Of a DNA stretch of 15,019 nucleotides, positions 6,169 through 12,897 are shown piece after piece. Below the pieces are notes generated by a model. That model was given only the letters and a program-made list of their open reading frames with translations, did no database searches and had not been told where the DNA came from. Where the stretch lies: positions 1 through 15,019 of the forward strand of contig PMMB01000136.1 of assembly GCA_003165495.1 (NCBI GenBank), in the 5' to 3' direction. Each line of letters begins with the position of its first letter. Position 1 is the first letter of the stretch. This DNA comes from Gammaproteobacteria bacterium (GTDB lineage Bacteria > Pseudomonadota > Gammaproteobacteria > Steroidobacterales > Steroidobacteraceae). The position numbers and the translations under genes are program-made.

Positions 6169-6996
6169 ATGAAGGTACCCCTGATCAAGCGGCTGTCGAG
6201 ACAAATTCGCGGCCGCTGGCGTGCAAGGGTCCTCGCAACGCATGGTGTCGCCGTAGTGGCTGACACGAAGAACGGTCTGCTGGCCGTTCAACCCGGTGAC
6301 TTCAATGTTTCACGTGCACTGCTGCAACGAGGCGAATACGACTGGCCGCAAATCCAGTTGCTGAGCAGTCTGGTGGGCGCGAGTTCGCGGTTGATTTTTG
6401 CCGGCGCGCATATCGGTGCCCTGCTGATTCCCATCGTGCGCGCCGCCCGAACCCGAGCCGTGATCGCGTACGAACCGAGTCCGCGCAACTATCAGCTGCT
6501 CACCATGAATCTCGCGTTGAACGATATCCACGATATCGTCGTGAGAAATACCGCACTGGGAGAATCGCCCGGCAGAATTCGTTTCACCGAGAATCGCATT
6601 AACACGGGCAACAGCCGAGTCGACTCGTCGGGCGGCGGCCTCGACGTCCCGCTGGATAGCCTCGACCGCTCTGTGCCGCCGGAATGGGAATCCATCGATC
6701 TGATCGTCATGGATATCGAGGGCAGTGAGGTCGCGGCCATGCGCGGCGCGCAAGCCGTGCTGGCAAGAACGCGGCGCCTCTATGTGGAGTTTGCACCGGA
6801 GCAGCTCCGGGATCAGGGCGCCACCAGCGAGGAATTCATAGCGCTTGCGGGAAGATTCTTCAAATCAGCGTATGTCATCGACGATAGTATGAAGTTTATC
6901 CGTGCCGCGGATTTTTCCGCTCACTTGCTGCCTCTATCGCGACGGCGCGGTTTGCTGCTGAACTTACTGTTCACGCAGGATGCCGATTCGGCCTAA
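6169..6996 (+). CDS. FkbM-family SAM-dependent methyltransferase
   Basis: This 275-residue protein matches FkbM methyltransferases. The SAM-binding glycine loop is FAGAHIGALL (77-86). The acidic strand end with following helix is AYEPSPRNYQLLTMNLALND (about 100-119). The hallmark MDIEGSEVAAMRGA lies at about 181-194. The family O-methylates sugars or polyketides. With a glycosyltransferase divergent and a Wzi-type protein convergent, methylation of a surface glycan is the likely role. The first glycine loop has FAGAH where DVGAN is commoner. The ATG at 6169 has GGGAAG three bases upstream. The stop TAA overlaps the stop of the opposing gene (shared CTAA, 6993-6996), so no terminator lies between them. 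Confidence 0.82.
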   Translation: MKVPLIKRLSRQIRGRWRARVLATHGVAVVADTKNGLLAVQPGDFNVSRALLQRGEYDWPQIQLLSSLVGASSRLIFAGAHIGALLIPIVRAARTRAVIAYEPSPRNYQLLTMNLALNDIHDIVVRNTALGESPGRIRFTENRINTGNSRVDSSGGGLDVPLDSLDRSVPPEWESIDLIVMDIEGSEVAAMRGAQAVLARTRRLYVEFAPEQLRDQGATSEEFIALAGRFFKSAYVIDDSMKFIRAADFSAHLLPLSRRRGLLLNLLFTQDADSA

Positions 6997-9017
6997 AATC
7001 TTCGCGACAAGTACAATAACCCAGTCTCGATTTTGTAGAACGTTTCCGGCCTGGAACCTTGCAGATCGCTCGCCAACACGTGGTCGCGCGCCACGTTCTG
7101 CGCGTAGCGTAGATCAAGACCCAAATCCCACTTCGGAATGATGTTGCGCCACAGTCCGCCAAATCCTGCGTACTCGGAATAGGCGGGAGTCGCCACGTTG
7201 TAACGAGCGAAGCCGAAGAAAAAACCAAGTGCGAAGCTGTCGGTAAAGCGATATCGATAGTCGAGCGCGCGAACACCGATCAAGGTGTGTCCGTCCACTT
7301 GGTCCAGTTCCACGCGTACCCCCAAATCATTGTTTGCGGAGACCGCGCGGCGCGCTCCTAGCCCAAGGTGCGGATCAAAGCCGACTTTGCTCGTGAGCTG
7401 CGCAAGCGTCGGCTCTATACTCGTCTGTACTCTGTTGACGTTCATGCCCACGTCGACGAAGCGTTCCGCCCGAGATACATCGGGGCCGCCGCTGTAGGAA
7501 TCTTCGTCGAGCGAACCGTCATCCCGGGTACGCTCGTCGCCGCCGTAGCGCACGAAGCCTGCCAGCCTTGAAAACGACTTGCCATCGACGTCGCGTCCGC
7601 CCAAGGCCTCGCCGCCGATCGTCACGCCTTTCCAAGGCCGCGAATAGCGCACCGTGAAATCGTAGTAATGATAGTAGGGGAAGGCGCCGACGGCGGGGGA
7701 GTAGCCTCGCAGGTCCCCGCCGTAGTAGCTCTCGTTCGCCAGAGTGCGTACCCGCTCCTCCAAGTAGCCGCCGAAGGGCGGTTCCCAGCCGATCCGCAGC
7801 ATCGCGCTGCGTGCGCCGACGCCGTCCCTGAAGTTGCGCTGATCGGCACCCCAGTTGCCCTCCACCAGGCCGTAGTTGGTCGTGCCTTCCAAGAAAATAT
7901 TATGGACGTACCAAATGTTCTGCCACTCCGCGACTTCAAACGTTAGGTCGAAGTAGTGCGCGATCCGCGGGATGTCGATGCCGACGGTGAGCGCCGCATT
8001 GCCGAGCAAGTAGCTGCCGCCATCCGAGTTGTCCTCGCCCGCGTATTGGGTGTACACGGCAAAGGGTGTTTTGCCGGGAAAGATAAACCGGCTGACGAAC
8101 GAGGCCTGTTGGTTGCCTTGTGTCTGCGACAAGCCGCTCGGTACGAAAAAATCCCGCGCCAGAAAGCTCGCGGAAGACGGCAACCCGCTGCCGCCGCCGT
8201 ACTGCAGGAGCCGATTGAAGCCAAACGACCAGCCGGGGAAGGGTTCTATCGACAATTGCGTGCCGAAGAGACGCGGATTCCCGACGCTTCCGTGGCCATT
8301 GTAGAGGATATTATCGCCAACCTGCCCAGGCTTCCCTGCCTGCTCCATTTGGGCCAAAAAGAACTCGTACTGGAAACCGAGCCGGGTGAGAGGCTCGTAG
8401 TTCGACAGCGTCACGGAAGGCATGGTCGGCGCCTCCGTGCTGAGCAACATGCTGCTGTCGGTCGCGGGCGAGAGCCAATGATCGCGATAGCCGAGGTCGA
8501 GTTGCGCCCAATTGAAGCCCACGCTCAACATCGAACCGGTCGGTACGGTGCGGCCTTGGTAGGCGATCGCGCCGCCACTGACGAGCAGGTAATCGTTCGG
8601 CTGCACATATCCCTGCGCCGACAACTCCCAGCGGCTGCTTGCCGGCAGTCCGTGCTCGTTCGGCACGACGACTCCCGTCGCGTCATGCGTGATCGCGCCG
8701 GTCGCACTCGCGTGGGTCACGGCATAGTCACGCGAGTAGCGCTGCAGGTATCTTTTAACCTTCGTACACAGAGGTTTGTCGACCATGCAGGCCTGCGGCA
8801 GGGCGTCCTCGACCAAGGCAACGGCAAATGGCCGTTTGAGGATGGGTTCGTCCGCGAGGATGAGCACCCGCTCGATTTGCCGTTCCATTTCCGGTTCGAG
8901 GTTGAGCGGCAGGTAACTACTAACCCCGCCCGCCAGTGCGGCTTGGGTCAGAGCCAGCACGCACGTGAACACGATTCCCGGCCTCAATGCTTTGATCCAT
9001 GACAGCACGATATTCAA
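6993..9017 (-). CDS. Wzi-type capsule assembly outer-membrane protein
   Basis: This 674-residue secreted protein has a signal peptide: basic start, hydrophobic PGIVFTCVLALTQAALA, cleavage near residue 29. A conserved N-terminal helical segment follows (LPLNLEPEMERQIERVLILA, then ALPQACMVD). The rest is rich in alternating aromatic and glycine strands and ends in ...LLYLSRRF, with the terminal phenylalanine of a BAM-inserted beta-barrel. I recognise the N-terminal segment as that of capsule assembly Wzi-family proteins, which anchor or bind capsular polysaccharide at the cell surface. It is clearly longer than the roughly 480-residue enterobacterial Wzi. A YjbH-type exopolysaccharide porin is the alternative. 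The start is a TTG read from 9017 with AGGGAG four bases upstream; there is no ATG or GTG with a better site. It is convergent with the FkbM gene. Confidence 0.72.
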   Translation of the reverse strand: MNIVLSWIKALRPGIVFTCVLALTQAALAGGVSSYLPLNLEPEMERQIERVLILADEPILKRPFAVALVEDALPQACMVDKPLCTKVKRYLQRYSRDYAVTHASATGAITHDATGVVVPNEHGLPASSRWELSAQGYVQPNDYLLVSGGAIAYQGRTVPTGSMLSVGFNWAQLDLGYRDHWLSPATDSSMLLSTEAPTMPSVTLSNYEPLTRLGFQYEFFLAQMEQAGKPGQVGDNILYNGHGSVGNPRLFGTQLSIEPFPGWSFGFNRLLQYGGGSGLPSSASFLARDFFVPSGLSQTQGNQQASFVSRFIFPGKTPFAVYTQYAGEDNSDGGSYLLGNAALTVGIDIPRIAHYFDLTFEVAEWQNIWYVHNIFLEGTTNYGLVEGNWGADQRNFRDGVGARSAMLRIGWEPPFGGYLEERVRTLANESYYGGDLRGYSPAVGAFPYYHYYDFTVRYSRPWKGVTIGGEALGGRDVDGKSFSRLAGFVRYGGDERTRDDGSLDEDSYSGGPDVSRAERFVDVGMNVNRVQTSIEPTLAQLTSKVGFDPHLGLGARRAVSANNDLGVRVELDQVDGHTLIGVRALDYRYRFTDSFALGFFFGFARYNVATPAYSEYAGFGGLWRNIIPKWDLGLDLRYAQNVARDHVLASDLQGSRPETFYKIETGLLYLSRRF

Positions 9018-9024
9018 TTGACTC

Positions 9025-9080
9025 CCTTGACCGTTAAACTATCGCGGCAGTACACGATATGACGCCTGAGACGGTCAAGG
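9025..9080. repeat. Ten-base inverted repeat with paired -35-like elements between wzi-like and paiB-like genes
   Basis: CCTTGACCGT (9025-9034) and ACGGTCAAGG (9071-9080) are perfect inverted repeats 36 bases apart. An inner pair, TATCG/CGATA, forms a second stem in the same loop. Each arm contains a TTGACC -35-like hexamer pointing inwards. On the minus strand it is 18 bases from TGTACT (9054-9049), which would start transcription about 25 bases before the wzi-like TTG. On the plus strand it is 18 bases from the poorer TACACG. The left arm also overlaps the AGGGAG ribosome-binding site of the wzi-like gene. It may be a pair of operator half-sites, a divergent promoter or an RNA stem. Confidence 0.45.
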
Positions 9081-9159
9081 CTTTTATTCACCGGCTGGCG
9101 GCGCTCGGGCGGAACTATTAGGCTTGCTGCCTGACACATCAGTATCCCAAGGACAGATT

Positions 9160-9819
9160 TTGTACCTACCCGCGTATTTCAAGGAATCCCGCACCGACGT
9201 GTTGCACGCGCTGATGCGCGCCCGCCCGCTGGCGACGCTGGTGACTGTGTGCGATTCGGGACTCGTCGCGAACCACATCCCGGTCGAAACACTGCCCGAA
9301 CCCCCTCCGCATGGGTTGATACGAGGCCACATCGCGCGCGCCAATCCCTTGTGGCGGGAATATCGAGCCGACTCTGAAGCGCTGGCGATTTTCCAGGGAC
9401 CGCAGGTCTACATCTCGCCCTCATTCTATCCATCCATGCAGGAAACCGGCGAGGTCGTTCCGACGTGGGATTACGCGGTGGTCCACGCACACGGCACGTT
9501 GCGATTTGTGCAAGACACCGACTGGTTGCGGGCGTTCGTCACGCGATTGACCGATGCGCATGAGGCATCGCGGCAGGTACCCTGGAAGGTTGACGACGCA
9601 CCGCCGCCCTACATTGAAAAAATGCTGACTATGATCGTTGGGTTCGAGTTTTCGATCGTCAGTTTGACGGGCAAATGGAAGCTCAGCCAGAATCACCCCA
9701 CCGCCAACCGGCGGGGTGTGGTGAAGGGATTGCGCGACGCCGCCGATGCGAACTCCCGGGAAATCGCCGACATGCTGTCGTCATTGGGCGATGAGCGGCA
9801 CGATGAGCCGCACGATTAG
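9160..9819 (+). CDS. PaiB-type FMN-binding negative transcriptional regulator
   Basis: The protein, 219 residues from the preferred start, matches the PaiB family. It opens with YLPAYF, has LATLVTVCDSGLVANHIPV (strand and loop of the FMN-binding split barrel), then GHIARANPLWR, QGPQVYISPSFYPS, VPTWDYAVVHAHG, and ends with the family signature GKWKLSQNHP. The start is chosen as TTG at 9160: AAGGA lies six bases upstream and the protein then begins exactly where PaiB proteins do. A frame-open TTG at 9124 would add 12 unrelated residues. PaiB was named in Bacillus as a repressor of sporulation and protease genes; members fold like pyridoxamine-phosphate oxidases and probably bind FMN or haem. 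The GNAT gene 14 bases downstream recalls the paiA-paiB pairing of an acetyltransferase with PaiB. Confidence 0.88.
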   Translation: MYLPAYFKESRTDVLHALMRARPLATLVTVCDSGLVANHIPVETLPEPPPHGLIRGHIARANPLWREYRADSEALAIFQGPQVYISPSFYPSMQETGEVVPTWDYAVVHAHGTLRFVQDTDWLRAFVTRLTDAHEASRQVPWKVDDAPPPYIEKMLTMIVGFEFSIVSLTGKWKLSQNHPTANRRGVVKGLRDAADANSREIADMLSSLGDERHDEPHD

Positions 9820-9833
9820 CCCCAGCGCTTAAG

Positions 9834-10331
9834 GTGCTTCAAACCGAGCGGCTGCTGCTGCGTCAACTCGATTTGAACGACGCCGAATTCATTCTGGAGC
9901 TACTGAACGAGTCAGCGTTCCTGCGATTCATCGGCGACAAAGGGGTAAAAACTCTGTCCGACGCGAGGAGCTACATTTTGAAGGGACCGATGGACAGCTA
10001 TGGGCAGCACGGCTTCGGTATGTACGCGACCTGTCTGCTCGACGGCACGCCGGCTGGAATTTGCGGATTGGTCAAGCGCGACGGGCTCGCGGACGTTGAC
10101 GTGGGATTCGCGTTTCTGCCGCGACACCGCTCGAAGGGATATGCCGTCGAATCCGCGGCGGCCGTTTTGGCTCACGCCAAGCAGGTGTTGCGATTGCAGC
10201 GCATCGTCGCCATCACCTCACACGAGAACTTAGGTTCGATCGCGGTGCTCGAGAAAATCGGACTCAAGTTCGAACGAACGATCAGGCTCGCGGAACACAG
10301 CCCCGAACTCCAACTGTTCGGACCCGCCTGA
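9834..10331 (+). CDS. GNAT-family N-acetyltransferase (RimJ/RimL-like)
   Basis: This 165-residue protein starts MLQTERLLLRQLDLNDAEFI, the standard opening of the RimJ/RimL branch. It has GICGLVKRDGLADVDVGFAF as the central strands. RHRSKGYAVES (98-108) is the acetyl-CoA pyrophosphate loop, and ENLGSIAVLEKIGLKFE (131-147) the C-terminal family signature. It should acetylate an amino group on a protein N-terminus, amino acid or small molecule; the substrate is not predictable. GTG at 9834 is the only start available: an in-frame TGA lies nine codons upstream and no ATG, GTG or TTG falls between. The ribosome-binding site is poor, so expression may depend on coupling to the PaiB gene ending 14 bases earlier. 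Confidence 0.85.
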   Translation: MLQTERLLLRQLDLNDAEFILELLNESAFLRFIGDKGVKTLSDARSYILKGPMDSYGQHGFGMYATCLLDGTPAGICGLVKRDGLADVDVGFAFLPRHRSKGYAVESAAAVLAHAKQVLRLQRIVAITSHENLGSIAVLEKIGLKFERTIRLAEHSPELQLFGPA

Positions 10332-10410
10332 GCGCAGGAATCGATTACTATAGGAACCGCACCGAACGCTTGATTCCGGCCGTTTATTGAACCGTTTCGC
10401 GGAGTTGCCA

Positions 10411-10845
10411 ATGCATCCCTTGCCTCATCGCTATGTCGTCAACGCTTCCGTGCGCCCCGTTGGAGACGTGCCGTTGTCCACGGACGGCGTCAGAGTCATC
10501 GAATCGGCGCCGCCCAAGGAGTTCGACGGTCCCGGCAATCAATGGTCGCCCGAGGGGCTGTTGACCGCGGCCGTGGCAGACTGCTTCGTCTTAAGTTTTC
10601 GCGCGATTGCGGCGGCGTCGAAATACGCGTGGGTCAGCCTCGAGGCGCGCACCGAAGGCACGCTGGATCGAATCGACGGCAAGATGCGCTTCACCCGCTT
10701 CGACACGCACGCCAAACTGCAGGTGCCCGAGGGCGGGGATATCGAACGCGCGAAGAAGCTGCTCGAAAAGGCCGAACTCACGTGCCTGGTCGCCAATTCG
10801 CTCAGCAGCGAACGCCATCTCACCGTCGAGGTCGTCTCAGGCTAA
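10411..10845 (+). CDS. OsmC-family protein (putative hydroperoxide reductase)
   Basis: This 144-residue protein has the two conserved cysteines of OsmC/Ohr proteins: C58 in AAVADCFVLSFRA and C125 in AELTCLVANSL. It also has the intervening KEFDGPGNQWSPEGLL segment, which in this family precedes the first cysteine. OsmC proteins reduce organic or fatty-acid hydroperoxides as homodimers, using a lipoylated partner. The conserved second-cysteine helix supports retained peroxidase chemistry, though this YhfA-like branch is poorly characterised. The ATG at 10411 has GGAG six bases upstream and is far better than an upstream in-frame TTG at 10387. The 79-base gap before it contains TACTAT in ATTACTATAGG, a possible -10, so it may have its own promoter. 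Confidence 0.85.
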   Translation: MHPLPHRYVVNASVRPVGDVPLSTDGVRVIESAPPKEFDGPGNQWSPEGLLTAAVADCFVLSFRAIAAASKYAWVSLEARTEGTLDRIDGKMRFTRFDTHAKLQVPEGGDIERAKKLLEKAELTCLVANSLSSERHLTVEVVSG

Positions 10846-10867
10846 CGCTCGCGCAGCGAGCGGTTTT
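10846..10867 (+). terminator. Rho-independent-like terminator after the OsmC gene
   Basis: CGCTCGC-GCA-GCGAGCG (10846-10862) is a perfect seven-base GC-rich stem with a three-base loop, starting directly after the OsmC stop. It is followed by GTTTTC. The T-run is short (four), but the position and stem strength make this the probable end of the plus-strand unit. Overlapping it, GGTTTTCAAAACC (10862-10874) is a second perfect palindrome. Confidence 0.65.
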
Positions 10868-10881
10868 CAAAACCTTCACGG

Positions 10882-10902
10882 ACGGGGTCGCATCGACCCC
10901 GT
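10882..10902 (-). terminator. Strong hairpin downstream of rpoD
   Basis: ACGGGGTCG-CAT-CGACCCCGT is a perfect nine-base stem with a three-base loop, 23 bases past the rpoD stop on the minus strand. No T-run follows directly, although the palindrome GGTTTTGAAAACC comes seven bases later. It probably marks the 3' end of the rpoD message, as a terminator or an RNA-stabilising structure. Confidence 0.55.
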
Positions 10903-10925
10903 TGAAAGTTGCGCGAAGCGCATGA

Positions 10926-12836
10926 TTAGTCGTCCATCAAGAAGCTGCGAAGCTGCTCGCTGCGGCTGGGGTGGCGCAGCTTGCGAAGTGCTTTGGCCTC
11001 GATTTGCCGGATCCGCTCGCGAGTCACGTCGAACTGCTTGCCCACTTCTTCGAGCGTGTGGTCCGTATTCATGTCGATGCCGAATCGCATGCGCAGAACT
11101 TTTGCTTCGCGCGGCGTCAGCTGCGCCAATACCGAGTGTGTGGTTTCACGCAAGGACTCGGTGGTCGCCGAGTCGATGGGCGAAGACACCGACGTGTCCT
11201 CGATGAAGTCACCCAAGTGCGAATCCTCGTCATCGCCGATCGGCGTCTCCATGGAGATCGGCTCTTTGGCGATCTTGAGGACCTTGCGTACCTTGTCTTC
11301 CGGCATTTCCATGCGCACCGCCAGTTCTTCCGGCGTGGGTTCGCGGCCCATCTCTTGGAGCATCTGCCGCGAGATGCGATTCAGCTTGTTGATCGTTTCG
11401 ATCATGTGCACCGGAATACGGATTGTGCGCGCTTGGTCGGCAATGGACCGCGTGATGGCCTGGCGAATCCACCATGTCGCATAGGTCGAGAATTTGTAAC
11501 CGCGGCGATATTCGAACTTGTCGACGGCTTTCATCAAACCGATGTTGCCTTCCTGGATCAGATCCAGGAACTGCAAGCCGCGATTGGTATATTTCTTGGC
11601 AATCGAAATCACCAGGCGCAGGTTGGCTTCGACCATTTCCTTCTTCGCGCGCCGCGCCTTGGCTTCGCCGATCGAGACCTCGCGATTGATTTCCTTGATC
11701 TCGCTGATCAGCACATGGAACAGACCTTCGAGGTCCTTCAGCTTGTTCTGGCGGCGCTCCACCTCATCCTTGAATTTGGCAAGCGGAGCCGAATAGCGCT
11801 TCTTGGCCTTGATGTGCTTGTCGAGCCAACGTGTGCTGGTCTCGTTCTTCGGAAACGTCGAAATGAAATCCTTGCGCGGCATCCCGGCCTGCTTGATGCA
11901 AAGGAACATGATCTCCTTTTCGAGCAGGCGCACTTCGGTCACGTGCTGGCGCAGATTGTCGATCAATTGATCGAACATTTTTGGGCTCAGCTTCAATTCC
12001 ATCAGCTCGCCGCAGATCTTCTTGCGGATTTTCAAGGTCTTGGGATCTTTCGAGCCCAGCTTGTCCAGCGCGTTTAAGAACTGGTGGTGGATCTTGGCGA
12101 TCGAGCTGAAGCGCTTCGCAGCTTCTTCAGGATCCGGACCGGTGTCGATGGCTTCTTCGTCTTCATCAGCCTCGGTCTCGTCATCGTCGTTGGCAGCCTC
12201 TTCGCGCTCCAGCGCCATCATTTTCGGGTTTTGCGGCTGCGCGATTTCATCCGGCGCGTTGGGGTCCACGAAGCCGACGATGACGTCGACCAGACGCATC
12301 TGGCCGGCTTTGACGGTTTCGTAATGCCGCAACAACAAATCGTACGTGCCCGGGTAGCTGCCGAGCGCGATCTTGACCGCTTCCAAGCCCTCTTCGATGC
12401 GCTTTGCGATGCGAATCTCGCCTTCGCGCGTCAACAATTCCACGGTGCCCATTTCGCGCATATACATGCGCACGGGATCGGTGGTGCGTCCGAATTCCGC
12501 ATCGAGATTGGCGAGCGCCGCGGTGGCTTCTTCCACCGCTTCTTCGTCGGGGGCCGCCGTGGCGTCGGTCAACAACAAGGACTCGGCGTCCGGCGCCTTT
12601 TCGTACACCGGAATGCCCATGTCGTTGATCATGTTGACGATGTCTTCGATCTGTTCCGGATCGACGATTTCGCTGGGCAAATGATCGTTGACTTCAGCGT
12701 AAGTGAGGTAGCCCTGCTCCTTGCCGCGCGCAATCAACAATTTCAGTTGCGACTGACGCTCGTCCGCGATTTGAATCGCCGTGCCTGCTGGCGCTTTTTT
12801 GATCAAGGTGGCCGCCTCGTTTAGAGATCTGGACAT
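10926..12836 (-). CDS. rpoD: RNA polymerase primary sigma factor RpoD (sigma-70)
   Basis: This 636-residue housekeeping sigma factor directs RNA polymerase to most promoters. Region 1.1 covers about 24-100 (QSQLKLLIARGKEQGYLTYA). Region 1.2 contains DPVRMYMREMG (120-130). A long non-conserved region includes an acidic run at 216-231. Region 2 spans about 395-470, with LDLIQEGNIGLMKAVDKFEY for core binding and YKFSTYATWWIRQAITR for -10 recognition and melting. Region 3 follows, and region 4.2 is TLEEVGKQFDVTRERIRQIE (594-613). The C-terminus LRSFLMDD resembles E. coli RpoD (613 residues). About 20 extra residues precede region 1.1. No Shine-Dalgarno sequence stands before the ATG at 12836, whereas a TTG ten codons in has GAGGCGG at good spacing, so a shorter form is possible. 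It lies 61 bases after dnaG. Confidence 0.98.
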   Translation of the reverse strand: MSRSLNEAATLIKKAPAGTAIQIADERQSQLKLLIARGKEQGYLTYAEVNDHLPSEIVDPEQIEDIVNMINDMGIPVYEKAPDAESLLLTDATAAPDEEAVEEATAALANLDAEFGRTTDPVRMYMREMGTVELLTREGEIRIAKRIEEGLEAVKIALGSYPGTYDLLLRHYETVKAGQMRLVDVIVGFVDPNAPDEIAQPQNPKMMALEREEAANDDDETEADEDEEAIDTGPDPEEAAKRFSSIAKIHHQFLNALDKLGSKDPKTLKIRKKICGELMELKLSPKMFDQLIDNLRQHVTEVRLLEKEIMFLCIKQAGMPRKDFISTFPKNETSTRWLDKHIKAKKRYSAPLAKFKDEVERRQNKLKDLEGLFHVLISEIKEINREVSIGEAKARRAKKEMVEANLRLVISIAKKYTNRGLQFLDLIQEGNIGLMKAVDKFEYRRGYKFSTYATWWIRQAITRSIADQARTIRIPVHMIETINKLNRISRQMLQEMGREPTPEELAVRMEMPEDKVRKVLKIAKEPISMETPIGDDEDSHLGDFIEDTSVSSPIDSATTESLRETTHSVLAQLTPREAKVLRMRFGIDMNTDHTLEEVGKQFDVTRERIRQIEAKALRKLRHPSRSEQLRSFLMDD

Positions 12837-12848
12837 TTAAAAATGCAA

Positions 12849-12884
12849 GCCGACAAGTATACGATCCTGGCCATTGCCTAGCCA
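12849..12884 (-). promoter_or_regulatory. Candidate internal promoter for rpoD in the dnaG-rpoD gap
   Basis: On the minus strand TATACT (complement of 12856-12861) is a five-of-six match to the sigma-70 -10 box. It lies about 20 bases before the rpoD ATG. The hexamer 17 bases upstream, TGGCTA, matches TTGACA at only three positions. E. coli also has internal promoters feeding rpoD, so an internal start is plausible, but the sequence support is modest. Confidence 0.35.
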
Positions 12885-12897
12885 CTGATGCTTGGGG

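Noticed and set aside
7956..9002. A 348-codon open frame on the plus strand opposite the Wzi-type gene
   Set aside because: It is antisense to a recognisable secreted barrel protein, its translation is arginine-rich and low in family features, and long shadow frames are expected in GC-rich coding DNA.
9059..9121. A 20-codon open frame (MTPETVKAFIHRLAALGRNY) ahead of the PaiB-like gene
   Set aside because: It has no ribosome-binding site, resembles no family I know, and overlaps the right arm of the inverted repeat, so a chance frame is more likely than a leader peptide.
10337..10376. Inverted pair GGAATC/GATTCC after the GNAT gene as a terminator
   Set aside because: The loop exceeds 25 bases and no T-run follows, so it is not a credible terminator.
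10971..12077. A 368-codon plus-strand open frame opposite rpoD
   Set aside because: It lies wholly within rpoD on the other strand; its histidine- and leucine-rich translation reflects antisense reading of conserved sigma-factor codons.
12856..12867. Second copy of GTATACGATC upstream of rpoD, resembling the GntR operator at 1026-1037
   Set aside because: It overlaps a plausible -10 box whose own consensus explains most of the match, the flanking symmetry is lost, and control of rpoD by a hydroxyproline regulator makes little sense.
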